A stretch of 64,000 bases of DNA from Anarhynchus alexandrinus (GCA_008711295.1 VUYV01000089.1:3424960-3488959), one strand, 5' to 3'. Counted from the first letter of the stretch, positions 1-13,314 are shown. Notes: generated from the letters alone by a model not told the origin. Program-made: numbers and translations.

Positions 1-1110
1 ATCACAAACCTGGCAATCAGAGCTGTAACTGTGATTCTCACCAAATAAACCACCCCTTGAACTGTGCTGTAGCTGCTCAGGTGCAGGGAGCATTCTGTCC
101 TGCGTTAGTCTGCCAAGCTCAGAAACTGGAATGGCTGAATTAACCTGTCCTGTTGATTGTGAGGCACTCAAAGGAGAAAAAGGAAATCCTAATTTGTGAA
201 TTGTAACAGAATTTGCATTTATATCACATCTTTTGCTGCACATTACAAAAGAGAAACTTTCCTTTCTCCTAGGATGACAAGGGGCTTTACTTGATACCTT
301 CTAGTTGAGAGTGGGAGTTTGGTTCTTTCATTTTGTTTTGAAGAAGAAACATATGAGTCTACATTAACACAATTGTATTGGCTTGGAAATATTTCATTTC
401 TTCTTGGATAATGTCCAAAATCTATTAATCACCAGCCTTTTCTTTTTCTCATTAGTGTACGGGAACAAAAGTTAGATTGATAACCTAGAAAGACAGATAA
501 GATTTGTAAAGGCAACTAATATTCCATTAACTAAGTTTCTGGACAGATGATATAAAATTAAAATGAACATGACTTTCAGGGGATAAAAGTTTTTCAGACT
601 GAATCGCCTAAAAAGCAAATCATTTTTAGAAACCTTGGCCTTCCAAGTGAATTGCATAAATCGAGACATACCGTATGGAATTAATTTGGCTTGTTTTTCT
701 ACTCAGAGAATGCTTCAGAAAAGGTTTCTCTTTCACTGAAGTTTCTTTATTAGTTAAATTTATTACAGGTTTTTTGCTAGCTTTTTTGAATCTATGGATG
801 TGCTTAGGAGCAGTTCAATATTAATATTCATTATTCAATATATTTTAATTAAAAATATTGAATAATTTGTTATAAATTACTTGAAAAGCATGAAATACTT
901 TATTTTCACTGACAAGATGAATCCTCTATCCATGTACTGGTCCATAAAATGGTTTTGAATTTAAAATTATTTGAGGAAAAGGACTAGAGAAGTACCAAGA
1001 CTGTCATACCCTTTCCTCTTTAAGCTATGCAGGAACTAGGTGATGCCTAGCTTACAAAAAAGAAATTAACACTGTGAATTTGAGAAGATTTTGGTTGAAA
1101 CACATGTAAA
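1..1110. other. AT-rich unique DNA, no feature recognised
   Basis: No repeat tail, LTR end or convincing coding frame was seen here. The few open frames on the minus strand are short and compositionally like chance frames in AT-rich DNA. Confidence 0.6.
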
Positions 1111-1140
1111 AATAATGTTCTGAATAACTGTTCTGAATAA

Positions 1141-1815
1141 TGTTCTGGGGTCCGCGAGAGGACCGTCCTGGACGACTCACTCAGAGACCGGTGTTTGAGA
1201 TACCCTTGGGCTAAATTAAGGTGGTATGACACCAAAAAATTGATTGAAAAGTTTTATTGATAGCAGAAGCTATTATAACAGAAGCTATTTTGGCAGAAAC
1301 TATTTAAACTTTGTTATCTATAAAGGGCTGAGGGGGTCATAACATAGGAAAGAGAAGAGTAAAGAAAGAAAGAAAAGAAAGAGAAAGAGAGAATGAAAGA
1401 GAAAGAAAGAAAAAGAAAGAAGGAGAGCAAAAGAGAGAAAAAGAGGAAGGAGGGAAGGAAGGAAGGAAGGAAGGAAAGCAGGAAGGAAGGAAGGAAGAAA
1501 GGAATAAAAGGATAGCGATAAAGGAAAGGTCTGGATCACCATGCTGGGTTCTGGCGACGTTTCAGGTCCAGTTCCTTCGAATGGTGGGTGCACAGAAGGC
1601 TCCTCGTGTTTGTGTCTTTTCTAGACTAGCCCCTGCCCCTCGATCACACCAGTCACACCGCTCGAGGACTTATGTAACTCTCGATCGGTTGTGAGCTTCT
1701 TGCAAGCCCCGTTTTGGAGTTGTCCTGTTAAGCAACATGGGACTGCACATCCTCCCACACGCCCTCCGTGTCCTGTGCTGGCCAACATTAACTTTTTCAG
1801 TCTCTCACACATGTG
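1141..1815 (-). mobile_element. ERV-like LTR (probably solo), class uncertain
   Basis: On the minus strand the block ends with GGACCCCAGAACA at its plus-strand left edge (TGTTCTGGGGTCC at 1141). An AATAAA polyadenylation signal (plus TTTATT, 1253-1258) lies about 110 bases upstream of that end, the usual distance across R-U5. The stretch is rich in CpG compared with the surrounding AT-rich DNA, which suggests a foreign and fairly young insertion. No primer binding site follows the end, so no internal viral region is attached on that side. The other end of the LTR is not certain: homogeneous CpG-bearing sequence stops near 1815 and no matching target-site duplication was found. A long GA-rich microsatellite sits inside. 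A gammaretrovirus-like (ERV1) LTR is possible but not proven. Confidence 0.5.
1355..1515. repeat. GA-rich microsatellite (GAAA/GGAA)n
   Basis: Imperfect tandem GAAA units grade into GGAA units (roughly 1440-1510). The array lies within the LTR-like block and produces a spurious long Ser/Phe/Leu-rich open frame on the minus strand. Confidence 0.9.
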
Positions 1816-1829
1816 CAGTCTGTAGTTCT

Positions 1830-4800
1830 TAGAACTTTCTAGAAGGGGGGGTGGGGGGAGAGTACTAGTGCATCTTTTCCAACTGCACCTTATCTTGTTA
1901 ATGTGGTAACATGTCTTTTCTTCTGCTGAGTGTTTGAGACATTAACCCTTTAAGCCTCTTACAACCCTTCCTAGAGATATTCCTAAAGGAATCACATGAA
2001 ATCTTTTTTATAAAGTGATTCCTTAACTCTTTTCAAGACTTAACCGTCTCAAGTATTTTTCCATAAATAAAGTTTGGGAGCAATTGTGGGTTTTTTTCCA
2101 CATAAATTATAGACTTCTTGAGCTCTTATGCATTCTACCCTCTCTCTGTCCCCTCCTCCTCCCAATCCACAACCTCTCTCCCCCCTTTCCCCCCCCAAAA
2201 AAAAGCACAGAGTAGTATGCTTTACTGTATGAAAGGAAGCGGAGTTCAGGTTCCATTTGCTTCCATCAGTAAAACTTCAGAAATACCACAAAATCCCAAT
2301 AAGGATTATATTAAAACTAAAAAATATTATCCTGAAGAATTCTGGACTTACTTTCTACATGCAGTAGAAAGAAAACTACCAAAACTCTCATCAGTTCAAA
2401 TATAAACAAAGACAACCCCCTGTCTTGAACCTCAGATTCAGGTACACTTAAGCAGAGTTTCCTGTTGTGTAGTTTTTGTGGTTATTACTTTTTGTTTTCT
2501 TGCAGTGGGAAATTAAAACCTATAACAAAAGTTGACAAAATATAAATACTCTTATGATAGGGAAATTGCAGCTGAATTTTTCTCACTGAAAGCTGAAGGT
2601 TTAGATTACAGAAGATATTTGTGAATACATGTCAAATCCTTTATATAAGCTTTGAAGCTATTTTTTGTGCTAATACATTGCAATACCACCGACACTGAAG
2701 TCTGCAATGGTGACTGAAAATCATGATGCAGATACTATCAAATTTTCAATCAATATTTAATAACTATGATAGGAGTAGAATCTTACCTAAAATAGTTGCA
2801 TGGCACTTATTATAATGTTATCTGAATGTCTCACATTCAATGTATTTGATTTTATGACACCTGTTGGAGAATAAAGTCATTGTGTGTAACCACAAGCAAG
2901 AAATGGCTTCCAAGTCTGCCCCAAGGAGGATATATCAGGTCCCTTAATACAAAAATAAAACTGTAACTTAGCAGTGATAAATGATTGTTTTAAGTTCCCA
3001 TCCAGGAGTGTCTGAGCACGGAATGAGAAGATTGAAGACTATCTTTTAAGCCAATGTCCCTTGTGGTAAAATAAATAACAAAAGGGTTAACTCCAACAAG
3101 GGTCAGCCTAGTGTTTAAGTCAAAGAACTCATGTATACCTTTTCCAATTCTTGTAAGGGTTGTACACAAAATATCACATTTTCTTAGCATTTCTAAGGCA
3201 ATTAAGAAATCAACAATTTTATCAGAAAGTCTCCTGCCATAGACTTAACCTTACAGCTGCACCAAACTTCCAAAAGTGATTCAGAGCAACCACATGTAGG
3301 GGAGGCTTTGTCTAAGTTCTCTCCATTCTTAAAAATAGATCTGAGGTCCTGTGCTTTCCGTGCCCCAGTATTGGGGCCAAAACCAAAACAGACAGAGCCT
3401 TAGTAATATCAGACTACTGTGTGTCTCTTCCCTTCTCTGTCTTCTCTTTTTTATCTTCAACTGTTTGAGGAGTGAATAAAGAAAATTGTAAGAGCAAGGA
3501 AAGCATTCTTATGTACCTTTTTAAAAATATATCCTTTAAAGCCCAGTGATAAATACATGAGTTGTACCCACAGTTATCAGAAAGACTCTTATTTTTGTCA
3601 TAGTTTTTCACCCCTTTCATTTAGATGGGATAGAAAGAGATTATAAAACTACAGTTGTAGGACAAATTTTAAAGTATGTATGTCTATAAGATGAGTGTTT
3701 ATTTAAATTAGATATAGTTTGCTGCATATCCAGTAAAGTTTTAAAAATCAGCTGATTTTAGTTGCTCTTCCACAGCTCCAAAACAAAACACACCTCCAAA
3801 TCCATAACTACTATATTAATTCAGAGTCTTACTACAGAATGGAGAGGAGTTTCTCTTAAACAGGGTGAGTTGTTTTCAGTAGCAAGAGCAATTGTGGCTA
3901 GTAGCAATACCGCATTCAAGAGATTCAGTGGGCTCTGGTGTCTCAGAGATAGCACGAGCGCTCTATCTTCAACAGCAAGTATTGTCTTTTATGGTAAGGA
4001 AAAAGCAAATTGTTATATTTCTAACACAAAAATTGCCAATTCTCTATGCTGATAAACCAGAGAAAGCAATAAAACAATATACTAAAGTTCAGCACCTGCT
4101 ATCTCTCTAATGGTATTCCCTAAATATTTTCCTGAGGTAAAGTAATTTATTCTGCTTATGGTCCTGTTCCACCTATATCTTAACAAAAATATACCATAAA
4201 TAGAGCAAACTTTACTTCAAGTGAAAACTCACTGTAGTGCAAAGGACTATATGAATGACATGCACAGTGCCAACGTGGAGGCTCAGATTTAAACTGGAAT
4301 CCTGATTCTTCGGTGCTCAGTGCTGTGAGCTCATGTGAGCATGCTGGAACCATTACACGTACCCATTTAGAGTTGACCAGCCCAGAGGAAAACTCATAGT
4401 CTTGCTTGAACATGCATGATTTCTGCAAGGACCCGATAAGAGGGATAGGGTGCCTCTTGCTCATAATTCAAGGCAGTGATCTCACCCTCATTACTTCAGT
4501 TCAAAAGCAGACCCTGCATGAGGTCAACCATGCTGGGTGAGGCATGAGTGCTAGCAAGTTAGGAATGAAACTGTGCAATAGTGGGGACAAGGGGTCAGCA
4601 GGGTGTGCTGCTCAAGTGAAGCATGGATACAATTAAAGCAAATAGGTGAGCAAGAGCGGATACTTCATTTGAATATATAAAAGTTTCAGGCCCACGCTGA
4701 GGTACAGATGGCAAAGATAGCATAGTCATACTCCCTCTGCCGCAGAGGTCAGAACAGATGCCTATAAGATTGTCACTGTCTTGGAATTGCTTAGGCTGGT

Positions 4801-7800
4801 TTTCACATGCAGAAAATGGAATGGCAACCTACTTCCTTGGTTTTAACTCCCTTGCAGAAGAGGGAGCTTCTCTGCTTTCCTGAGTAAGGAAAAGTAAATA
4901 TCTATGGAAAAACTCTTTGCTTGACATGTTTTTATTCCAGCTGAAAATACTTGGTTCCTTAGCATCTGGAAAGGAGACTTGCCTGTATAATTTGTTTCTC
5001 TGCATTGTGAGGAATCACTATGTGTGAACACTATTTTTCATTTCTTTCAGACAAATACCATTCTGCCAGTACTTTTTAATTTCATTTTTCCTGCTACTAC
5101 TTTGTGTTTTGATGCTACAAACATTGCTCCTTTCTTTCTTTGAGTTAAATGATTTTTGTAGCAGCACGTTTCCTAGACACAGGCATCTGAGGAGAAACAA
5201 CTGATCATTTGTAATCCTTGCCTATTTCTATATTGTCAACCCAAAGGCAGTATGACCTTACTTTCTAAATGCTTCCTTTTCCTCTGCACTTAAGGTAGTC
5301 TCTTCTAAGCAACACAGCTGCATTTCGTGCGTCTATAAAGGTCCCTGTGTGTTGATATACACATTTTTCATGGCAAAAACAGTGAGTGTGGCATCTCAAA
5401 AGGGTTTCTTTTGCACCTGTCACAGAAAGAATAATAAATCTTACTTTTCAGTCACAAAAAGCCAGCAGGTTTCATGTTGAAATCTAGCACTGGTTCTTTT
5501 TCAGATTATATGGAATACCTATCCACTTGTCTCTTGGCTTTACAAATGTTATATGAGATCACTTCGGGCTGCTGCTAGGTAGAATGACACCTACTGAATC
5601 AGGAAATATGACAATTGTTCTTATATTGGAAATCTGCAATGCCATCCAATATTTTCTCATAGTATCAGTGGGTTGATGGCCTGACTGGTTCTTTGGAGCT
5701 CCAGCGTCTAGTCAGACAGTCTTGGCAGATCTGTTTTTATTTACTTGAGCAATTGATGTAAGCCCCCAATCCAGGTTCCCAGTATTGTCATTTGTCTTGA
5801 AATATCTTCTAGTCTGGGTTTTCACAAGGAGAGAGATCTTGACAAAACATTTGGTCAGACAGCCATGCACTACATGTGCTTACAGGAAGCTATTCTTCAT
5901 AAACTTATTTTGTTTATTTGGCATTTCCATTTTCTCAATTTATTTACAGAAGTCTCTGCTCACTACCGTCAAAAGTAATGGCTAGGGTCCACTTTACTCT
6001 GGTAAAGTTTTCTGGTTCCTCACAGGAAGCTGGATGATACCTTCTTTTTCACAGCTGCTAAAGGCTTTATAAACCATAGCTAAAGAATTACATAGAAGCT
6101 TAACTAAATAAAGTATCCTTCACATCTGTCCTTAAAGTATCATGTATATGCTTTATCTAGAATTCTTAAAAATAGAATGGATCAAATTTTTACATCTTTA
6201 GCCTTAAAAAAAAAGTTTAAAAAGTTTCTGTTCCTTCAACACCTATTTGCATATTTTATAATAATCTTCATATGAAACATTCCCCAGAGAAAACACACAA
6301 TAGCCTTTTGGACACGTACCAGAAACTACAGCAACTCTTAATCCTGTGATTACTCAAACTCATGTTTGAGAGAGTTGCTCTCTGCCTGTGAATCCCAGAG
6401 AATTCTCATCCTGTTGAATCCCTAGGTATTTGCTGCCATGTAAAACAGTGTCCGTAATAGAAACCGAGGGTGCCTACAGCTGTCTAGTCTTTACTCCAGT
6501 GACTACAGAGTTCTCCCAAGAGACAAGAGGGATTTGCTGAGGTTTACCATAGTGCTGGAGAGGGCTACACAGAGTGTGTTATTGAGTAGGATGGGACTTT
6601 GTTGTGTCTTAAAATAAAGTCTTATTGTTCTGCAGTTTTTTAGAAAAAAAAAAATCAAGTTTCTGAGCCCTGAAGGGTTCAGACCTCTGCATACCAAAGA
6701 GACTTTGCTCTTTATTTATAGTACCTAGCCACAAGCAAGAAACAGGATTTGGGGGACATCTCTACCCTCAGCGCTTCTGGGCTACTTTAGATGGAACTAT
6801 CCTGCAAGTATAGACACTTAACCAGAGAGGTTTACATGAGGAGCGGGGAGGAACATGGACAGATTCCCACAATACTTGACAGGGATACAAGTCAGCAAAC
6901 ACAGGAATAATTTTGGAAATCCTTTTTTCTGTGTCTGGCTGACACTGAATTTATCCTTCGTACTGGCAGAGTTACACAAGAAAGTATTCATAGCTTTATT
7001 CATCTTAAATCCAACTGAAACCAATGCAAAGAGTTTCTTACTATACTCCAGACATTAATTAAATTCTATATACTCAGTTTTTAAATATTTAACAGTTTCT
7101 ATAAAAAGTGACTCCAGGAATTGATATTTTACCATTATGCCTAATAGATGATGGAATGACAGACACACTGCTGTAGGAGTATTGCAGCTCTATATTCTCT
7201 TAGCCACTGGAAATCTTGACTTTTATTAAAAACTTGGGTAAGGGCAATGACAGAGCTAACCTACAGCTGTACTATATCTATGGAATCACATATATAATCT
7301 CACTATCAAGAAGCAGTGTGTGTGCGTGCCAAAACTAACAGTTCCTTTCCTGTTTTGCAGAATTCACACATTGTTTCCTGATCCATCTGCTTTTTCCATG
7401 AAAATATAATTAATAAGTTCATTCACTTTCTTTAGGTCATTCATCAGTGTATCACTAGCAACTGACTGGTCAATACCAGAACTGCCTCTGAAAAAGTCAC
7501 CAAGGTCAAAAATAACACTCTTCCTATTACTTTGCCAAGTTTAGTCAAGGCATGTTTATGCTTAGTCTATTCTACATTTAATTCAACAGCAAGTGCAAGG
7601 AACTAGAAATACGTTTTTGTGGTATTATGAAAGTATTTCTAATTTATCATACAAAATGAAACACCTAGTGTGCAGAAAAGTGGTCAATACTCAACTGGTA
7701 TAGAATGGGTTTGAAACTGGTTAGCAGTATTGCCCTTCCTGACATTCCATAAACTTTTATGTGAGGAGTACAACAAGTGGCGCTATGACATAATCTTATT

Positions 7801-10330
7801 TTTTATATAGGATTTTATATTCTTTCTATCGATTGACTAATCCTAGAAATGAACTTATTGTTTATTTGCCAGATAGATACACAAAGAAACCTAGGAATGT
7901 TTTCAGTAATTGGATTACACTTTCAGAAAACCCTAAACTAATATTCTATGTGATGTATTTATGTTTTTTCATATTTTCAGAAATAGTTATTTCTATACAT
8001 GGGTGTTGAAGACCTCTTTTTTAATTACGACTAGTATACTTTTTTCCTTCTCATCTAATCAATTCTATGTTTCCACTGGAGCACAAAAGCTACTACTGTC
8101 CAGTATAGAAGTAGTTCAATAAGGGGCTTATCAATTCATGGCTGATTATTGAATAATTAATTACAGGAAAAATTTAAAATTGGTTATTATATTAAATATT
8201 AAAGTTTTATGTTAGGGTTCCAAACAAAATGGAATTTAATAAACTTTATGACAATCCAGGTCTGCTGCTTAAACTGTTATAAGTCAGGGTATCTTTACAG
8301 CTGATAGTAAACACTTGTATATTTTCCACTAACCTTGCTTTTGCTCCTGCCATTACATTAACTACTGTATCTTCAATAATCCAATTCATGATCTCCACTA
8401 AAGCTTGAAATCAGCAAAGCTATTAAGTGCATACCTAAAGTTCAAAATGTGTTGTTTCTAACAACACATTTTAGGCAGCTGATAAATAACACTGTTGAAC
8501 AAAATCTATGCTGCCCCACTCTTCTCATTTTCAGGATTTTTATCTAAATACCGCTTTGAAGAAATGTGAGATTTTCTTTGAGATACCTTGCATTGGATTA
8601 CTGCAAGTGTTTTTCATTGTAATATAATGTCCTCAGTGAGAGAGAAGAACAGACACCATTTTTTTGAAATTGTATCTCAGAGTCAGCAACCAATAAGTCT
8701 TCTTTGAAAATGGAACACAGTGCTACAAAGATAGCTCTATTCAAAGACAGATAAAAGGAATATTCTTCTTCTCCATTCACGAAAACAAAGTAAAGCAAAC
8801 TACAACTCCAGTAAGACCATTTTGCTCTGAAGTTAAACAGTCCCAGACTTCTACATGAAGACAGTTTCAAGTTGCCAAGTAAAAATCGCTTTATTTTTCT
8901 TTGATTATTAAGGAGGAATGAAATTACAAATGTTCTTCAGTTTGTCATATAAAGTTTAAATGGATGCTATTTACAAAACTTTCTCCTTTTTACCCCCAAA
9001 AGGCAAAGGAGAGGAAGAGCTTTCAACTAAATAAAATAAGTTGTCTTTTAACATTGATTATGCACAACTGAGAATAATTGTTTAAGTCTGGCATTTGTTT
9101 AGAGAAAGCTTTCTAAAAGTTAAAATATTCACTATAAGGTCACGTTCATGCAGAACAAATACCTATTCATTAATTCATGCTTTTTTGTGGATGAAAGTAC
9201 ATAAAGAGCATGCTTTGGTATGATTAAGTCATCACTGAGACTGAAACATTGTACTGGTACTCAAATGCATACATTTGCCCATCTTGGAATGACAATCATA
9301 AAAACTATTTTTAGTATACGTAAAAAAAAGTGTAATAATTTGAAAGTGAGGCTTAGATATGCTTCTTATTTTTCTAAGCTATGAAGGAGATTTCAAGAAA
9401 TCAAAGTGGACAAAAGAAAAAAACTAGAATCTGATAAGAAGGTACAATAAGATTATCCAAAGCTATGTTTTGGTGTAAACAGGAAATTAATTTTTAATAT
9501 TAAAAGTTCTGCTACATTCTGAATGCCAGAAGAAAATAGAAAGGAATGTTTTTGAATAAATACATTCCATACTTCATACAGATAAGTATGATCTAATCTG
9601 GAAATATATTAATGAAAGATATTAAACTGAAGATTAGTAAAATAGAGACGAAGAAAAAAGAATTATTAACGTTGTAACCATTGGGTTAAAAAAGCTATAT
9701 TTTCCTTCCTTTGTCTTTGTTTACAGCTGAAATTGCAGCTTTTCTTCATATTGCCAATGCAGTTTAAAGTTATGTGCAAAAACTGACATTATTCTTTATT
9801 TCTATATTTAGATCAAAATTTCACAGCATCTGGAATAATTTAAATCTTTGCAAATGTACCAGAAAAACAAAAATAGTATATTAATCACAGGAGCTTTTTT
9901 TTTTGTTTTCTTATGAAAAACAAGGACGCATCTTAGATCCGTAAAAATAAACAGGAATTTTCCAACTAGATTTATGGGATCCATGCTATTCTGACGGCCT
10001 CTGATCTCTGTGCCCATTCCATCAACATTAGCAATAAAATGCTTTGATAATCCCTGAGTATTGACCCGAACTGCTAGCTGTGCACATTGCACATTGATCT
10101 TTGTGTTCCTAAAGGGATATTCTTGTAAACCGAGAGCTCTTACATTTTTTGCTACCTGCTCACAAGGCTTTCCAATTCAGTAATGCTCTGCAAACACTTT
10201 GACTTTTTCTTTGGAGGTGAGGTTTGAAGATGAATATATAAAATATCAGTACAAAATACAGTAATTCGTTTCAAAAGAAATATATGAAAACTGTAATACA
10301 TTCAGAGAAAAACTGAAATATGAAACCAAT
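1830..10330. other. Long AT-rich stretch without recognised genes or repeats
   Basis: About 8.5 kb with no CR1 tail, LTR end or coding frame that I can support. All open frames are under about 100 codons. A perfect hairpin at 8444-8472 and a short C-rich/A-rich tract near 2180-2205 are the only structural marks noticed. A minus-strand frame at about 9808-10150 is discussed as a low-confidence observation. Confidence 0.6.
8444..8472. repeat. Perfect 13-bp inverted repeat with 3-base loop
   Basis: The left arm AAAATGTGTTGTT (8444-8456) is the exact reverse complement of the right arm (8460-8472), separated by TCT. There are no mismatches. The flanks do not extend the pairing and no TSD is evident, so its origin is unknown. 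Confidence 0.9.
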
Positions 10331-10349
10331 TCCATATGAGAAACATTTG

Positions 10350-10710
10350 AGTATCAAAGTTCTTCAGCTTGGAAAGAAAAGATTTAAGTGCATATAATGG
10401 AGTTCTACAAAATTGGGAAGAGCTAAGATAATCCACCGTTCACTCCTTCTTCTAACAGAAGAAAAAAGGACCATGAAAAGAAGCTACTAGAAGTTTCTAA
10501 ACAAATACAAGGATGTTTTTTCACAGAACGGGTAGGGGCATCATTGAGGAACTTGCCAGAACATATGATAGATGCAACCTATAGATGCAGATACTTGATC
10601 TTATTTCAGGCTTTTCTAAGTGTTTGCTAATGGCCACAGCTGGAGGCAGAACGCTGGGCTAGATGGAGCCTCATTTCAAACCAGTGTGGCTGTTCTTGGG
10701 TTCAGTTTGA
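10350..10710 (+). mobile_element. Old CR1/L3-type LINE, 3' portion
   Basis: The end carries the amniote-wide old CR1/L3 signature: a block reading 'GCTGGGCTAGATGGAGCC' followed by 'GTGTGGCTGTTCTTGG' about 20 bases later. Upstream, degraded remains of the C-terminal ORF2 region can be followed (a 'TTCAGCTTGGAAAG' block near 10363, then a 'TTTTTTCACAGAACGG' block near 10516). Many indels and substitutions make it much older than the other CR1 copies in the window. No intact coding remains. Confidence 0.7.
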
Positions 10711-11616
10711 AGAAACAAAACTGAAAAAAATAGCCAACCTGAGGATAAATCAGACTATGTTTATGTTAACTGTACTCCAGCCCAGAAGAGTAATTCTAAA
10801 ATGTTTACTCTGAGCATTACTTGCAAATTACCATAGTGATCTAGGTGTCACGGGAACAAAACTTTCTGAATATTTCATTTGACCTCTTAGGTAGTATAGC
10901 ACCAAACATTTCATACCAGACTTCATTCATTCGTCCAAGGCAACATGGTCAAATCAAGCATGAGTTTGACAGCTATTCTTGGCTTAAGAAATAGAAATCC
11001 TAGGTTAATATTCCGTCTAAATATGGAGTACTCCATTTCTCCACATTGTATTATTAGACATGGCAGTACTCTCTTCTTTCAGCTCTAAGCACCATGATAC
11101 AGTCACATTACTCTGCTCTTACTGTTTCTCAGAAAATATGTATATGCTAATCAGAAGTGCATCTGATCACCAAGTAGGCATACAGTGTTGTTAATGTGGC
11201 CTGGCAACGAGAAATGTGTCTACATCTCAGCCAAGTCCACAGCCCACATTGCCATCCATTCTGCCATGCCTAAATTGAACACTGGTACCCAATCTAACTG
11301 CTCTGAAACTTGTTTCCAACTCTGCACGTATCTGATTAAAATCTGGTTTAAAAGGCACTGTAGATGGGTCCAGGTATTACACTTGCCTTTTAAATCTTGC
11401 ATCCCCAAGCTTGTGTCTATTCCCTTTTTTTCCCTCCTCATTTCCTCAGTATTCTGCTCTCAGTTTAACACTTTATATTTAAAACTTCTTACCTTCTGTC
11501 TTCTGTTCACCTTTACATTTAGTTCTTCTGAAAACACACTTTTTTCAACATTCTAGGTGCTTATTTTTAAAAGATGAACTGTGGTGTTATAGTACAAATA
11601 CTTATGAAAAAAACAA
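10711..11616. other. Unique DNA, no feature recognised
   Basis: Nothing beyond short chance frames, including a 123-codon Ser/Phe/Leu-rich frame on the plus strand with no recognisable domain. Confidence 0.55.
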
Positions 11617-12062
11617 GGGGTAGTGTGTCCAGAAGAGGGCAACCAATATAGTGAAAGGTCTTGAGGGCAAAACTCATAAGGAACAGCTGAGGTGACTTTG
11701 TTTGTTCAGCTTGAGAAGAGACGGCTGAGGGGTGACTTCACCACAGTCTACACCTTCCTCAAGGAGGGAAGCAGAGGGGGAGGTGTTGATCTGGTGGCCA
11801 GCGGTAGGACACAATGAAATGGAATGAAGCTATGTTAGGGGAAGTTCAGACTGGAAACTAGGAAAAGTTTATTCACTGAGAGGGTGGCCAGTGGCTGGAA
11901 CAGGCTCCCCAGGGAAGTGGTCACAGCAGCAAGCCTGCCAGAGTTCAAGGAGTGTCTGGACAACACTCTTAGTTATATGGTTTAGTTTTAAGTAGTCCTG
12001 TGAGGAGCAGGGACTTGGTCCCTTCCAAGTCAAGATATTCTGTGATTCTGTGATCCTATGGT
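11617..12062 (+). mobile_element. CR1 LINE, 5'-truncated 3' end
   Basis: The segment contains the C-terminal ORF2/3'UTR signature of CR1. There is a 'CAGCTTGAGAAGAGACGGC' block at about 11709, 'GGCTGGAACAGGCTCCCCAG' at about 11894, and the terminal run 'TTCTGTGATTCTGTGATCC' near 12040-12056. The coding part is frame-disrupted. It is a dead 5'-truncated copy. Confidence 0.9.
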
Positions 12063-12245
12063 AACTGTGCCAAGACAAACACTCAGAAATTAGAAAAATG
12101 CATGAATGCAATCTTAAGTTGATAATCTTGCAACTATTCTTTGGTAGGATTTAAATGTTTAAAAGGTAACTTAAGAAATAAAAAGTACCTTGTAGTACCT
12201 AATAACTAAAGTCAGGTTTTTAGCTGCACAGTACAAGCCACCTGT

Positions 12246-12285
12246 CCATAGAATCATAGAATGGTCCAACTAGACTTAAAGTTAT
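12246..12285 (-). mobile_element. Tiny CR1 3'-tail fragment
   Basis: 'TAGAATCATAGAATGG' followed by a 'CCAACTAGACTTAAAG' block matches the reverse complement of a CR1 3' terminus with some internal loss. It is only about 40 bp, so the call is tentative. Confidence 0.55.
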
Positions 12286-13150
12286 TACTCGTGATAGTTA
12301 GCATGCTTCTGAGCTGACAAAATTCTTCAGAATAAGATGCATCTTGACTGTTCTGCAGATGTTTGCTGTCAGCAGGCATATGGCAATTAAGGAGTTAATT
12401 TCTGTTTGGGTGGGTTTTGTTTGGTTTGGGGGTTTGGGGGTTTTATTTTTGGAGGGGGTGTTTGTAACTGGAAACAACTGGTCTGTAACTCCCTTTCGGC
12501 TGACCTTCTCCCACTCTTTGTCTACCTCATTACCTCCTTCCTGGTTACTCCTCCCAGGATCCACTCTTACAGGATTTTTTTTCTGGTATTATTACCTCTC
12601 CCAATCCTCATTGGCCCTTAAGTCTCTTTCAGTCTGTCTCTTACTATCCATCCTAACTTCCGCTATAGATGCTTCGTCCAGCCATTGACACTAATACCCT
12701 CCAAAAGACTTAATTTGGCAGAGCAGAGCTAGTAACAATCTCCTGTCCACCTTCCAATTAATTGTAAGTCCCTACTTCAAAACACAGAGGTTAAAATTCT
12801 CCATAAAATAGATATAAGAGTTTTTAATAGCAACAAAACAGCATATGTTCCTCTGATCTGATTCTTGGAAGGAGTTGTTGGAATTATTTTTTTTTACTTA
12901 ATCTTTAAAAAAAAATTCAAGTTAGGGCAAGCATCAAGTGGGAAGTTAAATTAAAGACCTGAAAAATTCAGCTAAAAAGTTATGATTTGACTAACTGTCA
13001 GAACTGGAAAACAGAGTCACATCACAGAAAATGATGAAAAGCCTTAGTTAGTGGAAAAATATGACTTCTCCCTATATCAAGAACTATATTTATCTCTGAA
13101 GGTAATTTTATGTTATGGATCATATTCATTCCAAATAAATTAAACCCATT
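12286..13150. other. Unique DNA with G/T-rich tract
   Basis: A T/G-rich low-complexity stretch lies near 12400-12465. No gene or mobile element is recognised in the remainder. Confidence 0.55.
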
Positions 13151-13154
13151 AGGT

Positions 13155-13312
13155 TAAGAAGGTTGAGCCACCATCCTTGGAGATATTTAAAAGACATGTA
13201 GATGTGGCACTTAGGGACATGCTTTAGTGGTGGACTTGGCAGTGTTAGGTTTATGGTTGGACTCAACGATCTTAAGGGTGTTTTCCAACCTAAATGATTC
13301 TATGATTTTAAG
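13155..13312 (+). mobile_element. CR1 LINE 3' tail
   Basis: It starts with 'CCATCCTTGGAGATATTTAA' and passes 'GGTTGGACTCAACGATCTTA' and 'TTCCAACCTAAATGATTC', ending in 'TATGATTTTA'. This is the CR1 3'UTR layout with its short octamer-like terminal repeat. Only about 160 bp remain. Confidence 0.85.
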
Positions 13313-13314
13313 AA

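Noticed and set aside
1318..1593. 91-codon Ser/Phe/Leu-rich frame
   Set aside because: It is the translation of the GA microsatellite complement.
2060..2070. AATAA as the right-hand TSD of the LTR starting at 1141
   Set aside because: It is not preceded by a CA terminus, and the sequence between about 1815 and 2060 lacks LTR character.
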